DNA of 64,000 nucleotides from an uncultured Bacteroides sp. (GCF_963666545.1 NZ_OY762899.1:3600365-3664364); one strand, 5' to 3'. Shown: positions 1-10,599, numbered from the stretch's first letter. The notes: generated by a model from the sequence alone, not told the origin. Numbers and translations are program-made.

Positions 1-1
1 C

Positions 2-1681
2 AATACTGTTGCCACGTACGTTTTCTGGAATATGCATGAGGTGGAACCCGGAAAATGGGACTTCGGCGGTGATAAGAACTTGAGAGAGTACATCAAGATA
101 GCTGCGGAAGAGGGGTTGCATGTGATTCTGCGTTTCGGGCCCTATGCTTGCGCTGAATGGGAATTTGGAGGTTATCCTTGGTGGTTACAAAATGTCGAAG
201 GACTTGAACTTCGCAGGGATAATGATCAATTTCTTAGATATACGGATCTATATATAAAAAGATTGTATCAGGAAGTAAAAGACCTGTTGATCACCAATGG
301 TGGACCTATCATCATGGTACAGGTTGAAAATGAATTCGGATCTTATGTTTCGCAACGGAAAGATATTCCTTTGGAGGAGCATCGAAAATATAATGCCAAG
401 ATAAAAAAGCAACTTTTAAAGGCGGGTTTTACTACGACTTTATTCACTTCCGACGGTACGTGGCTGTTTGAAGGTGGCTCTATAGAAGGTGTGTTGCCCA
501 CTGCAAATGGGGAAAGTAATGTTATTAATTTAAAGAAGGCTGTCGACAAATATCATGGAGGTAAAGGTCCTTATATGGTTGCGGAGTTTTATCCGGGTTG
601 GTTATCTCATTGGGCGGAGCCTTTTCCTTCATTATCCGCCTCTGGCATAGCTCGTACGGCTGAAAACTATTTGAAGAATGATGTCTCCTTTAATTTGTAC
701 ATGGCACATGGAGGCACTAACTTCGGGTTTACCAGTGGGGCCAACTATGATAATAAACATGATATTCAGCCCGATCTCACGAGTTACGATTACGACGCTC
801 CGATAAGTGAGGCCGGCTGGGTTACTCCTAAATATGATTCCTTGCGTTCGGTGATAGGCAAAAATGTGAAATGGAAGTTGGCCGCAGTACCGGCTCCTAT
901 ACCAGTCATCGAAATTCCATCCATAAAGCTAACGCGCGTTGCCGACGTGCTGGGCTATTTGGAGAAGGGGAGCAAAATAGAAAGTGATGCGCCTCTTACA
1001 TTCGAACAATTGAATCAAGGATATGGCTATGTGCTTTATTCAAGGCGTTTTAACCAACCGATAAGCGGGACTTTGGATGTTTCAGGACTTCGTGATTATG
1101 CTATTGTCTATGTGAATGGCGAAAAGGTTGGAGAACTCAATCGAGGTGATAAGAAATACAAGATGTCGATAAATATCCCATTCAACTCCACGTTGCAAAT
1201 TCTAGTTGAAAATATGGGGCGCATTAATTATGGCTCCGAGATAGTAAACAACAAGAAAGGCATTATCAGTCCTGTGAAAATAGATGATATGGAGATGGAT
1301 GGAAACTGGGAAATGTATAAGCTACCAATGGACGAGGTGCCTGACTTGGATACCCTTTCACAGACGGACGTGTATCCCAATAAAGCGTTATCTACCAATG
1401 CCTTGGTTGGCCGCCCACTTGTTTATGAAGGAACATTTTCTTTGACTAACGTCGGAGATACTTTCATTGATATGAGTGATTGGGGAAAAGGAATCATTTT
1501 TGTCAACGGGAAAAACCTTGGACGCTACTGGAACGTGGGACCCCAGCAGACACTTTACCTGCCGGGCGTGTGGTTAAAGAAAGGCTTGAATAAAATCCTG
1601 ATTTTTGAACAGATGAATGATCATATAAAGACTGAAGTAAAAACAGTCAAAGTTCCCATTCTAACTCAACTAAAAAAATAG
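2..1681 (+). CDS. GH35 beta-galactosidase, 5'-truncated by window edge
   Basis: The open frame continues upstream of the first ATG at 32 back to base 2 (N-T-V-A-T-Y-V-F-W-N), so the start lies outside the window. The first visible stretch (VFWNMHEVEPGKWDFGG, then LRFGPYACAEWEFGGYPWWL) is the GH35 (beta/alpha)8 barrel. The presumed acid/base Glu is in VENEFG (codon 332-334) and the presumed nucleophile Glu in VAEFYPGW (codon 584-586). The C-terminal half has the beta-sandwich jelly-roll modules usual for this family, ending with a GRYWNVGPQQTLYLPG motif. GH35 enzymes remove non-reducing beta-galactose. It lies 59 bp upstream of a GH20 gene, and the grouping suggests Gal-GlcNAc caps on host glycans. 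The signal peptide cannot be seen because the N-terminus is missing. Confidence 0.93.
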   Translation, partial: NTVATYVFWNMHEVEPGKWDFGGDKNLREYIKIAAEEGLHVILRFGPYACAEWEFGGYPWWLQNVEGLELRRDNDQFLRYTDLYIKRLYQEVKDLLITNGGPIIMVQVENEFGSYVSQRKDIPLEEHRKYNAKIKKQLLKAGFTTTLFTSDGTWLFEGGSIEGVLPTANGESNVINLKKAVDKYHGGKGPYMVAEFYPGWLSHWAEPFPSLSASGIARTAENYLKNDVSFNLYMAHGGTNFGFTSGANYDNKHDIQPDLTSYDYDAPISEAGWVTPKYDSLRSVIGKNVKWKLAAVPAPIPVIEIPSIKLTRVADVLGYLEKGSKIESDAPLTFEQLNQGYGYVLYSRRFNQPISGTLDVSGLRDYAIVYVNGEKVGELNRGDKKYKMSINIPFNSTLQILVENMGRINYGSEIVNNKKGIISPVKIDDMEMDGNWEMYKLPMDEVPDLDTLSQTDVYPNKALSTNALVGRPLVYEGTFSLTNVGDTFIDMSDWGKGIIFVNGKNLGRYWNVGPQQTLYLPGVWLKKGLNKILIFEQMNDHIKTEVKTVKVPILTQLKK

Positions 1682-1740
1682 AGGTAATAGTGTATCTTCA
1701 CTTTTATCTTTTACCTAATACTTGAATTATCCATAAAGAC

Positions 1741-4032
1741 ATGAAGACGAAAATAATCATATCTGCGTTCTTTTCCTTAGTCTATATAATGGCTTTCGCC
1801 CAAAGCAAGTCTCTTGAACCCGCATTGATTCCTTTTCCTCAAAAGGTAGAAATGTTTGACGGGAAGTTTCAATTGTCGTCACGAACTCAATTGATTGTTA
1901 AAGATCAGGGACATTTTTGGAAAGAGATATCTTACCTGCAATCACTTTTGTCTCCTTTATTGGGAAGAAGTCTCACTACGGATCAGGGAGACAATAGTAT
2001 AGAGATCAATTACTCCGATCGATTGAAAGACAGTGAAGCGTATGACCTGACGATTACTCCGTCCAAAGTGGTTATTGAGGCTTCTGATTCGCAAGGACTG
2101 TTTTATGCCTTACAAACTCTCCGGCAGTTGCTACCTGAGCAGGTGGAGTTGAAGACAAAAGTCAGTGATGCCATCTATTTACCGGCACTTCATATTTTTG
2201 ATAAACCGGCTTTCGCTTGGCGCGGGACGATGATTGATGTGTCCCGTCACTTCTTTTCCATTGATTATTTGAAGAGGCACATTGATCGCATGGCATTCTA
2301 TAAAATGAATAAGTTGCATCTGCATCTGACTGATGATCAAGGATGGCGTATTGAGATAAAGAAATACCCGGCATTGACCGCCCAAGGAGCATGGCGAAAA
2401 TTCAATAATCAAGATACGGTATGCATGAATCTGGCAAAGGAAAATACTGATTTTGAAATTGATCAACGCTATATTATCAATAAAGACGGCATGAAGCTTT
2501 ATGGAGGATATTTCACGCAAGACCAAATTCGTGATCTGGTGCAATATGCCGTGGAACGTCATGTTGACATAATCCCCGAAATAGATATGCCCGGACATTT
2601 GCTGGCCGCTATTGCCGCTTATCCTTACCTTGCCGATGTAAAAGAGATCGGTTGGGGAAAACTCTTTTCTACTCCATTGTGCCCATGCAAAGAAGAGGTT
2701 TATACATTTGTGGAAGATGTCTTGTCTGAGGTCATGGCGATTTTTCCTTCCAAGTATATTCATATCGGTGCGGATGAGGTCGATAAGACAACATGGGCAA
2801 AGTCGGATCTTTGTAAGCAGTTGATGAAGAAAGAGAATATAAAGAGCCTGAATGATCTGCAGGCCTACTTTGTGCATCGTGTTTCTGAATTCGTCAAATC
2901 CAAAGGCAGGCAGGTGATTGCGTGGGACGATGTTCTAGATGATGGCGATGTGGACTCCGGTATTAATGTGATGTATTGGAGAGGGTGGGTGAGTAGCTCT
3001 CTGGACAAGGCTGCCCATAAAGGCAATCCTGTAATCATGTCGCCTACCAATCCTCTGTATTTTGATTACATACCTGACAAAAGTAGTCTTAGATCTGTTT
3101 ATGACATGAATGTTGTTTATGATATTTTCTCTGCAAATAAAGCTGGCTCTTTGGTGCAAGGTGCTCAAGCAAATCTGTGGAGTGAGAAGATTCCTTCTGA
3201 ACAACGGGCCGATTATTTGTTATTTCCTCGTTTAACGGCATTAGCCGAACGCTTGTGGACTAATCAAAACCTGTACGATGGTTATTCAAAGCGTCTTTTG
3301 GCTCATTTTTCTCGTTTAGACGCAATGAAGGTCCATTATCGCTTGCCGGATCTTACCGGATTTGTATTGGAAGGTGTTTTTGTGAAAGAAGCCTTGTTTA
3401 CGGTTAATAACCCTCTTCCCCAAATAGCAATTTATTATACTCTGGATGGTTCTACCCCGAATCTCAGCTCAAAGAAACTAACGGGTGCACTGAAAATTAA
3501 TAAGCCGGTTCAGTTAAAATTTTCTTTGTTGAGTCCGAATGGTGCTAAAGGAGATGTCTATACAGTTAACTATCGTCAGATGTCGATGGCAAAACCAACC
3601 AAATTAAGAGGAAAAACGAAAGCTGGCTTATCGTGTTCCTTCTATGATGGACTATTCAACAGTACAAAGAAGGTGAAGGAAGTCAGGGACAAGGAAATGG
3701 TTGTATCGAATGTAACAGTTCCCAAAGAATTTGTGACTCCCGCGTTTGCTTTGAAATACAAAGGTTATGTAAAAGTGCCGGAAACAGGAATATACAGCTT
3801 CTATTTTACTTGCGATGATGGCGGAATGTTGTATCTGAATGATCAGGTTATAGTAGATAATGACGGATTGCATTCTGCCATCGAAAAAAGTGGGCAAGCG
3901 GCATTGGAAAAGGGAATTCATCCTTTCTGTCTTGATTTTGTTGAAGGTGGCGGAGGCTTTACATTGAAGTTGCAATACAGCTTAAATGGAAGCGCGCCCC
4001 AAGATGTGCCTGACAGCTGGTTCATGCATTGA
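1741..4032 (+). CDS. GH20 beta-N-acetylhexosaminidase with C-terminal PA14 domain
   Basis: 763 aa with an N-terminal signal peptide (MKTKIIISAFFSLVYIMAFAQ). In order: a GH20b alpha/beta domain (about 25-150), the GH20 catalytic barrel (about 155-510), a chitobiase-type C-terminal beta domain (about 540-610, IYYTLDGSTPN), and a PA14-like carbohydrate-binding domain (about 625-755, YSFYFTCDDGGMLYLND). The catalytic Asp-Glu pair of substrate-assisted hexosaminidases is in HIGADEV (D345, E346). It should release terminal GlcNAc or GalNAc in the periplasm or at the surface. It follows the GH35 gene and precedes the fucosidase, so beta-Gal, GlcNAc and Fuc would be removed in sequence. Exact linkage preference cannot be read from sequence. 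Confidence 0.95.
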   Translation: MKTKIIISAFFSLVYIMAFAQSKSLEPALIPFPQKVEMFDGKFQLSSRTQLIVKDQGHFWKEISYLQSLLSPLLGRSLTTDQGDNSIEINYSDRLKDSEAYDLTITPSKVVIEASDSQGLFYALQTLRQLLPEQVELKTKVSDAIYLPALHIFDKPAFAWRGTMIDVSRHFFSIDYLKRHIDRMAFYKMNKLHLHLTDDQGWRIEIKKYPALTAQGAWRKFNNQDTVCMNLAKENTDFEIDQRYIINKDGMKLYGGYFTQDQIRDLVQYAVERHVDIIPEIDMPGHLLAAIAAYPYLADVKEIGWGKLFSTPLCPCKEEVYTFVEDVLSEVMAIFPSKYIHIGADEVDKTTWAKSDLCKQLMKKENIKSLNDLQAYFVHRVSEFVKSKGRQVIAWDDVLDDGDVDSGINVMYWRGWVSSSLDKAAHKGNPVIMSPTNPLYFDYIPDKSSLRSVYDMNVVYDIFSANKAGSLVQGAQANLWSEKIPSEQRADYLLFPRLTALAERLWTNQNLYDGYSKRLLAHFSRLDAMKVHYRLPDLTGFVLEGVFVKEALFTVNNPLPQIAIYYTLDGSTPNLSSKKLTGALKINKPVQLKFSLLSPNGAKGDVYTVNYRQMSMAKPTKLRGKTKAGLSCSFYDGLFNSTKKVKEVRDKEMVVSNVTVPKEFVTPAFALKYKGYVKVPETGIYSFYFTCDDGGMLYLNDQVIVDNDGLHSAIEKSGQAALEKGIHPFCLDFVEGGGGFTLKLQYSLNGSAPQDVPDSWFMH

Positions 4033-4066
4033 TCGAAATTTTAAAATCAGAAAAGAGATTATACTC

Positions 4067-5950
4067 ATGAGGAAATATTTACTAATAATTGGTTTGTTTT
4101 TATTTGCATTCAACACCTTAATGCCAGCCTCTACAATGGACACCCTCAAGTCTATTGCCCCTATACCTTTGGGTAAACAAGTGAGGTGGCAGCAGATGGA
4201 AACATTGGCTTTTGTGCATTTTGGATTAAATACATTCGACGATAAGGAGTGGGGATATGGAGACGTTTCTCCGCAAGTATTTAATCCCACGAAATTAGAC
4301 TGTGAACAGTGGGTTCGGACTTTCCTGAAGTCGGGCATAAAAGAAGTCATCATTACGGCTAAACATCATGATGGCTTTTGTCTTTGGCCAACGCATCTTA
4401 CTGATTATTGCATTCGTAATACTCCTTATAAGAATGGGAAAGGCGACATTGTCGGTGAATTGTCGGCGGCATGCCAGAAATATGGTCTAAAATTTGGCGT
4501 TTATCTTTCCCCATGGGACAGGCATCAAGCCAATTATGGCACACCTGAATATGTGGAGTACTTCTATAAGCAGCTTAGGGAACTACTTACGCGATATGGT
4601 AATATCTCTGAGGTCTGGTTTGACGGAGCTAACGGAGGTGACGGATGGTACGGCGGAACAAAAGAGATACGTCGAATAGATAGGAAAACATATTACGATT
4701 TTGGGCGTGCTTATCGAATGGTGGAAGAACTCCAACCGGAAGCAATCATCTTTTCAGATGGTGGTCCGGGTTGTCGATGGATAGGTAATGAAGAAGGCTT
4801 TGCCGGAGCAACTAACTGGTCCTTTTTACGCTCAAAAGAGGTTTATCCCGGTTATGAGAACTATCCCGAGCTACAATATGGACATGCCGATGGAGACAAG
4901 TGGGTACCGGGAGAATGTGATGTCTCTATCAGGCCCGGATGGTTTTATCATCCTAATGAAGATGATCGGGTAAAATCTGTGGAGCAATTGGTTGACTTGT
5001 ATTATCGAAGCGTGGGGCATAACGCGAATTTTCTACTTAATTTTCCGATAAACCGAGATGGTTTGGTTCATCCAACCGACTCGACCAATGCAGTGAATTA
5101 TCATCTTCAGATTAAAAAGGAATTATCTCATAATTTATTGGCGGGTATACATCCTCGTGTCTCAAATGATCGCGGAGGCCAATTTTCCGGAAAGGCAGTG
5201 ACGGACGGTCGTTATGATACTTATTGGGCTACGGAGGATGGCGTGACGAAGGCGGTCATTGAGTTTAATTTGCCGCATAAAGAAAAAATGAACAGACTGT
5301 TATTACAAGAGTATATCTCTCTTGGACAACGGGTGCAATCATTTGTTGTGGAGTATTATCTAAACAAGCAATGGCATCCGGTGAAGTTGAATGAAGAGAC
5401 AACTACTATCGGGTATAAACGGATTCTTCGTTTTACAACAGTAGCAACGAATCGTATCCGAATTCGCTTTACCGCCGCTCGGACTTGTTTGTGTATCAAT
5501 AATATTGAGGCTTTTTATTCCGGTAGTGATCTACTCTTCAATATTACTAAGGACCATCAGATGGAAATACAGGGATATCCGTTCACACTGCCACAAGTTG
5601 ATATTGCACAGATGAAGAAATGCATTGATAGGAATGACAGTACAACCTGTTTTGTGGATGAAAAGACAGTTCTGATTGATTTGGGCGAGAAACGATTGGT
5701 TCATTCTTTTTCCTATTTGCCGGATCAGTCCAATAAAGGTTTAATTTCTAATTATGAACTTGGCGTTGGCATGACCGAAAATGTGATGGATAAAGTGATT
5801 TCTTCCGGTGAATTCTCTAATATCAGGAACAATCCTGTTTGGCAGAAAGTATATTTCGCACCGGTATATGCTCGATATCTGATGTTTAAACCGACCCGTA
5901 TGATTAACGATGATGATCGGATTGGTATAGCAGAGATGAGAATTGAATAA
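4067..5950 (+). CDS. GH29 alpha-L-fucosidase with C-terminal F5/8-type domain
   Basis: I place the start at the ATG at 4067. An in-frame ATG at 3986 lies inside the preceding gene, while 4067 gives a normal signal peptide (MRKYLLIIGLFLFAFNTLMPAS) and a protein of 627 aa. The GH29 barrel covers about residues 30-350; landmarks are ETLAFVHFGLNTF, TAKHHDGFCLWPT and VWFDGANGG, with D186 as the expected nucleophile. The C-terminal part (about 365-480) resembles a discoidin/F5-8 carbohydrate-binding domain. It should remove alpha-L-fucose from host-type glycans. A 34-bp gap to the GH20 stop suggests one transcript. Confidence 0.93.
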   Translation: MRKYLLIIGLFLFAFNTLMPASTMDTLKSIAPIPLGKQVRWQQMETLAFVHFGLNTFDDKEWGYGDVSPQVFNPTKLDCEQWVRTFLKSGIKEVIITAKHHDGFCLWPTHLTDYCIRNTPYKNGKGDIVGELSAACQKYGLKFGVYLSPWDRHQANYGTPEYVEYFYKQLRELLTRYGNISEVWFDGANGGDGWYGGTKEIRRIDRKTYYDFGRAYRMVEELQPEAIIFSDGGPGCRWIGNEEGFAGATNWSFLRSKEVYPGYENYPELQYGHADGDKWVPGECDVSIRPGWFYHPNEDDRVKSVEQLVDLYYRSVGHNANFLLNFPINRDGLVHPTDSTNAVNYHLQIKKELSHNLLAGIHPRVSNDRGGQFSGKAVTDGRYDTYWATEDGVTKAVIEFNLPHKEKMNRLLLQEYISLGQRVQSFVVEYYLNKQWHPVKLNEETTTIGYKRILRFTTVATNRIRIRFTAARTCLCINNIEAFYSGSDLLFNITKDHQMEIQGYPFTLPQVDIAQMKKCIDRNDSTTCFVDEKTVLIDLGEKRLVHSFSYLPDQSNKGLISNYELGVGMTENVMDKVISSGEFSNIRNNPVWQKVYFAPVYARYLMFKPTRMINDDDRIGIAEMRIE

Positions 5951-5995
5951 AAAACAATGACCTGATAATGTTTTAATTTTATTAATTTACACATG

Positions 5996-6048
5996 GACTT
6001 TCTTCCTCTCTTCCTCCCCCTCTTGCGATGAGTGGAGGAAAGTCTTTT
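5996..6048 (+). terminator. Hairpin between GH29 and GH3 genes, partial terminator
   Basis: GACTTTC at 5996-6002 pairs with GAAAGTC at 6038-6044, with a pyrimidine-rich left arm (TTCCTC repeats) able to pair with GAGG, followed by TTTT. It lies in the 123-bp gap between two same-strand genes of one enzyme cluster, so it may lower rather than stop read-through. Confidence 0.45.
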
Positions 6049-6073
6049 ATAATATTGCATTAAAAAAGTAGTT

Positions 6074-8419
6074 ATGTATAAAAGAAAAATTGTTTTGAGC
6101 GGACTGGCATTCTTTTTTTTCTCATTCTATCTTTCGGCACAACAGGTTTTCCCTTATCGCAACCCTGATTTATCCGTAGAGGTTCGCACGCATGATTTGC
6201 TCGGTCGTATGACTTTGGATGAAAAGGTTGGGCAACTATTATGTCCGTTGGGTTGGGAGATGTATGATCTAAAAGGAAGTCAGGTAAAGGTCTCCGAACG
6301 TTTTAAATCTTTAGTAAAGGAAAAACAGGCGGGTATGCTTTGGGGCGTTTACAGGGCGGATCCGTGGACAAAGAAAACTTTGGAGAACGGACTGAGACCT
6401 GAATCTGCCGCCAGGGCCGGGAACGCTTTGCAGAAATATGTGATTGAAAATACTCGTTTGGGCATTCCGATGTTTTTGGCAGAGGAGGCGCCTCATGGTC
6501 ATATGGCTATTGGCGCCACAGTCTTTCCAACCGGTATCGGTATGGCCGCCACCTGGTGCCCCTCATTATTGGAAGAAGAGGGAAAGGCTATTGGTAAGGA
6601 GATCCGCTTGCAGGGAGGACATGTCAGTTACGGGCCGGTCATTGATTTGGCCCGTGACCCACGATGGTCTCGGGTGGAGGAAACCTTCGGTGAGGATCCT
6701 GTCTTGTCAGGCTCCCTGGCTGCGGCCATGGTGAAAGGCCTTGGCGGAGGAAAGCTGGATCAAGAATATGCGACTGTGGCCACATTAAAACATTTTATTG
6801 CTTATGGCATACCCGAGGGCGGCCAGAATGGCAATCCTTCTTTTGTCGGAAGAAGAGACTTGATGACTGATTTTCTACCCCCTTTTCGTAAAGCGATACA
6901 AGCGGGCGCATTGTCCGTGATGACATCCTACAATTCCATGGACGGGATCCCCACTACGGCTAATCATTATCTCCTGACAGAGTTGCTGCGTAACGAGTGG
7001 CATTTCCGTGGTTTCTCGATCTCTGATCTCTACAGCATTGAAGGACTCTATATTCATCACTTTGTTGCCCGTTCAAACGCCGAAGCGGCCGTCCTGTCAC
7101 TCTCTGCAGGCCTTGACGCGGATTTGGGAGGTGATGCTTTTGCCACTTTAGCTAGTCAGGTACGTGAAAAGAAGATTGATGAAGCCCTGATTGATACGGC
7201 TGTTTGTCGTGTTCTGCGTTTGAAGTTTGAGATGGGATTGTTTGAACATCCGTATGTGGATCCGCGGAAAGCGAAGCAGGAAGTTCGTTCCGCCGAACAT
7301 ATTCAGCTGGCGCGTAATTGCGCCCGGCAGTTGATCACTTTATTGAAAAACGAAAAAGAGACCTTGCCGCTTTCCAGGCAAATTGGTAAGGTGGCCGTGG
7401 TGGGTCCTAATGCCGATAATCTATACAATATGCTTGGCGATTATACCGCCCCTCAGGAGGAGAGCAACGTGATTACCGTTTTGGAAGGGATCAAGAAGAA
7501 AATAGGCGCCTCACGGGTGGAATACGTTAAAGGATGTGCCATTCGTGACACGACTGATTGTGAGTTGGAAAAGGCCGTTGATGTCGCCTGTCGTGCTGAT
7601 GTGGTTATTGCCGTGGTCGGCGGTTCCAGCGCCCGCGACTTTAAAACAAGTTATAAAGAGACCGGAGCCGCGATCACCAATCCCAATGCGGTGAGCGACA
7701 TGGAGTGCGGAGAGGGATTTGACAGGGGATCCTTGGAACTTATGGGCAAGCAAATGGATTTGCTCAAAGCGCTCAAAGCAACAGGGAAACCATTGATTGT
7801 GGTTTATATTGAAGGACGTCCGCTGGATAAAAATTGGGCGGCCGATCATGCGGATGCCTTGCTTACCGCCTGGTATCCCGGACAAGAGGGGGGTGATGCG
7901 ATCGCGGATGTTCTGTTTGGCGATTACAACCCGGCCGGCCGTTTGCCCGTTTCCGTTCCACGAAATGTGGGACAACTTCCTGTCTATTACAATAAGAAAA
8001 ATCCGGCTACTCATGATTATGTTGAAATGTCTTCCACGCCACTTTATCCTTTTGGATACGGGCTAAGCTTTTCTACTTTTGAGTACTCGAACCTGAATAT
8101 CTCACAGAAGGCGCCTTCTTGTTTTGAAGTGTCTTTTGATGTCAGTAATACAGGGAAATACGATGGTGATGAAGTTGCCCAACTCTATCTTCGGGATGAA
8201 TATGCGTCGGTGGTGCAACCGGTGAAACAGCTCAAACATTATCAACGCCTCTTCATTAAAAAGGGAGAAGTGAAACGTGTCTGCTTTTTGCTTGCGGAAG
8301 AAGATTTCTCCTTGATCAATGCGGATATGAAGCGGGTGGTGGAACCCGGCGACTTTCAAGTCCAGATAGGTGCTTCCTCGAATGATATACGATTAACAGA
8401 TAAAATAGCAATCAAATGA
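6074..8419 (+). CDS. GH3 family beta-glycosidase (beta-glucosidase/beta-xylosidase type)
   Basis: 781 aa with a signal peptide ending near YLSAQQ. Domain order: N-terminal (beta/alpha)8 barrel (about 35-390), alpha/beta sandwich (about 415-640, KVAVVGPNADN), and a C-terminal fibronectin-III-like domain (about 670-775, FDVSNTGKYDGDEVAQLYL). The nucleophile Asp is in the GFSISDLYSIEG stretch (D318), equivalent to the SDW motif, though Leu replaces the common Trp after it. It removes non-reducing beta-linked glucose or xylose; the neighbours do not settle which. The last 4 bp overlap the GH92 start (ATGA), so the two are translationally coupled. The gene is somewhat richer in GC than the genes before it. 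Confidence 0.93.
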   Translation: MYKRKIVLSGLAFFFFSFYLSAQQVFPYRNPDLSVEVRTHDLLGRMTLDEKVGQLLCPLGWEMYDLKGSQVKVSERFKSLVKEKQAGMLWGVYRADPWTKKTLENGLRPESAARAGNALQKYVIENTRLGIPMFLAEEAPHGHMAIGATVFPTGIGMAATWCPSLLEEEGKAIGKEIRLQGGHVSYGPVIDLARDPRWSRVEETFGEDPVLSGSLAAAMVKGLGGGKLDQEYATVATLKHFIAYGIPEGGQNGNPSFVGRRDLMTDFLPPFRKAIQAGALSVMTSYNSMDGIPTTANHYLLTELLRNEWHFRGFSISDLYSIEGLYIHHFVARSNAEAAVLSLSAGLDADLGGDAFATLASQVREKKIDEALIDTAVCRVLRLKFEMGLFEHPYVDPRKAKQEVRSAEHIQLARNCARQLITLLKNEKETLPLSRQIGKVAVVGPNADNLYNMLGDYTAPQEESNVITVLEGIKKKIGASRVEYVKGCAIRDTTDCELEKAVDVACRADVVIAVVGGSSARDFKTSYKETGAAITNPNAVSDMECGEGFDRGSLELMGKQMDLLKALKATGKPLIVVYIEGRPLDKNWAADHADALLTAWYPGQEGGDAIADVLFGDYNPAGRLPVSVPRNVGQLPVYYNKKNPATHDYVEMSSTPLYPFGYGLSFSTFEYSNLNISQKAPSCFEVSFDVSNTGKYDGDEVAQLYLRDEYASVVQPVKQLKHYQRLFIKKGEVKRVCFLLAEEDFSLINADMKRVVEPGDFQVQIGASSNDIRLTDKIAIK

Positions 8420-10599
8420 ACAAGTTTAAATTTGTACAATTAGCCGGGATGTTGCTATGGAGCATTATGGGTTACCAGCAACAGGCACTTGCTGCAAAAA
8501 GCAAGAATCCCGTTCAGTATGTTGATCCTAGAATCGGCTCCGGCGGACACGGACATGTGTTTGTGGGGGCGAATGTTCCTTTCGGATTTGTACAGTTGGG
8601 CCCTACCGAACCCGTCAGAGGCTGGGACTGGTGCTCCGGTTACCATTATAGCGACTCCGTCCTGGTAGGTTTCAGCCATTCGCATCTCAGTGGAACAGGC
8701 ATAGGCGACTTGGGCGATATTACCTTCTTTCCTACCCAAGACCAAAGCCGCTCGGCCTGTTTTAATCATGATGATGAAACAGTCTCACCGGGATATTATT
8801 CCGTTCGCTTGTCCCCGTCCAATATAAACGTGAAACTCACCGCCACGGCACGAACGGGCTTTCATCAATATACATTTCCTGCCAAGGGAGAAGCCATGGT
8901 GGTGGTCGATCTGCAAAAAGGGATTGGTTGGGATCAATGGACCGACAGCCGTTTGGCGCAAGAGAACGATACGTTGATTTCCGGATACCGCATCTCAACC
9001 GGGTGGGCAAAGAATCAGCAGGTCTACTTTGCCGCCGTCTTTTCCAAACCGATTCGTCACTTTACAGCGATCAATGATTCTGTTGGAATCTTCTCCTTTC
9101 TGACGAACGGAGAAACCGATCCGCTTTATGTCAAGGTAGGTCTGTCTGCTGTCAGTGTGGAAAACGCAAAGCTAAACCTGGAGGATGAAGTTGGTTCACG
9201 TCATTTTAACGCAGTGGCCGATGAAGCGAAATCTCTTTGGAACAAAGAGCTGCAGAAGATACAAGTTTCCATGGATGATGATGTCGCTAAAAGAATCTTT
9301 TATACCGCATTCTATCATACGATGATCGCTCCGTCCGTGTTTTGCGATGTCAATGGAGACTATCGGGGAAGTGACGGGAAGATCTACCGGAAAGCTGATT
9401 TTGTGAATTATACCACTTTCTCTTTATGGGATACTTATCGGGCGGCGCATCCTCTGGCCACGCTGGTTCACCCGGAACGCATGAGGGATTATGCCCAAAC
9501 GTTGCTCGCTATTTTTAAGCAGCAAGGAAAGTTGCCCGTGTGGCATTTGATGGGCAATGAGACGGATTGCATGGTGGGTAATCCCGGCATTCCCGTATTG
9601 GCTGATTTGTTGTTGAAAGGATTTGTGGCAGATAAAGAAGCCGCCTTTGAGGCCATGAAAACTTCAGCCATGCTCGATGAACGCTCGATGAATTTGTTGA
9701 AGGCGTATGGCTATATTCCTTATGATAAAGAGCCGACAAATGAAACGACTGCCAAGGGGCTTGAATACGCTTTGGCGGATGGTTGCGTGGCGCAAGTTGC
9801 CCAACGGCTGGGCAAGAAGGACGACTATGCCTATTTTCATCGCCGGAGTCAGTCTTATCAATTTTATTGGGACAAGAACACCCATTTCATGCGTGGCCTT
9901 TCCTCTACCGGCAGTTTTAGTGAACCGCTGGATCCGTTTGTGAGCAGTCCTGGCAAAGGTGATTATACCGAAGGCAATGCCTGGCAGTATGTCTGGCTCG
10001 TACCGCATGATGTACATGGATTAATCAAATTATTCGGAAGTGAGGATGCCTTTACCTCGAAACTGGACTCCTTGTTCGAAGTGAAAGGCGATTTGGGAAA
10101 AGAGGCCGCTCCCGACATTTCAGGTTTAATAGGGCAGTACGCGCATGGCAACGAACCCAGTCACCACATTCTCTATTTATACAACTATGTGGGGAAACCA
10201 TACAAGTCAGCTCCGAGATTGCGCGAGGTGATGCAGACTTTATATCACGATGCCCCGGATGGTTTGTGCGGCAATGAAGATGTCGGCCAGATGTCTGCCT
10301 GGTATGTTTTATCCGCACTCGGTATATATCAGGTAAACCCTGCAGGAGGTGTTTACGTCTTTGGCAGTCCGATCGTCAATGAAGCCGAGTTGGCTGTGGG
10401 GGCGAACAAGACTTTTAAGATTATCGCCCATAATAACAGCAAAGAAAACAAGTATATTCAGTCGGTTAAGCTCAACGGAAAAACGTACACTAAATCATCT
10501 ATTCATTATAAGGATATTGTGGCAGGTGGTGTGCTCGAGTTTGAAATGGGAAGTCAACCCTCTTCAACCTTTGGAGTGGCTCCAAGGGACAGGCCTTAA
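8416..10599 (+). CDS. GH92 exo-alpha-mannosidase
   Basis: 727 aa with a signal peptide. The N-terminal beta-sandwich begins VQYVDPRIGSGGHGHVFVGANVPFG, and the (alpha/alpha)6 catalytic domain carries LWDTYRAAHPL, GNETDCMVGNPGIPV, GNAWQYVW, GNEPSHHILYLYNYVGKP and NEDVGQMSAWYVLSALGIYQVNPA, all typical of GH92. These Ca-dependent enzymes remove alpha-mannose from N-glycans or mannans by inversion. The ATG overlaps the GH3 stop. The C-terminus ends soon after the beta-strand motif GGVLEFEMGSQPSSTFG, close to normal family length. Together with GH35, GH20 and GH29 it points to host N-glycan breakdown. Confidence 0.95.
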   Translation: MNKFKFVQLAGMLLWSIMGYQQQALAAKSKNPVQYVDPRIGSGGHGHVFVGANVPFGFVQLGPTEPVRGWDWCSGYHYSDSVLVGFSHSHLSGTGIGDLGDITFFPTQDQSRSACFNHDDETVSPGYYSVRLSPSNINVKLTATARTGFHQYTFPAKGEAMVVVDLQKGIGWDQWTDSRLAQENDTLISGYRISTGWAKNQQVYFAAVFSKPIRHFTAINDSVGIFSFLTNGETDPLYVKVGLSAVSVENAKLNLEDEVGSRHFNAVADEAKSLWNKELQKIQVSMDDDVAKRIFYTAFYHTMIAPSVFCDVNGDYRGSDGKIYRKADFVNYTTFSLWDTYRAAHPLATLVHPERMRDYAQTLLAIFKQQGKLPVWHLMGNETDCMVGNPGIPVLADLLLKGFVADKEAAFEAMKTSAMLDERSMNLLKAYGYIPYDKEPTNETTAKGLEYALADGCVAQVAQRLGKKDDYAYFHRRSQSYQFYWDKNTHFMRGLSSTGSFSEPLDPFVSSPGKGDYTEGNAWQYVWLVPHDVHGLIKLFGSEDAFTSKLDSLFEVKGDLGKEAAPDISGLIGQYAHGNEPSHHILYLYNYVGKPYKSAPRLREVMQTLYHDAPDGLCGNEDVGQMSAWYVLSALGIYQVNPAGGVYVFGSPIVNEAELAVGANKTFKIIAHNNSKENKYIQSVKLNGKTYTKSSIHYKDIVAGGVLEFEMGSQPSSTFGVAPRDRP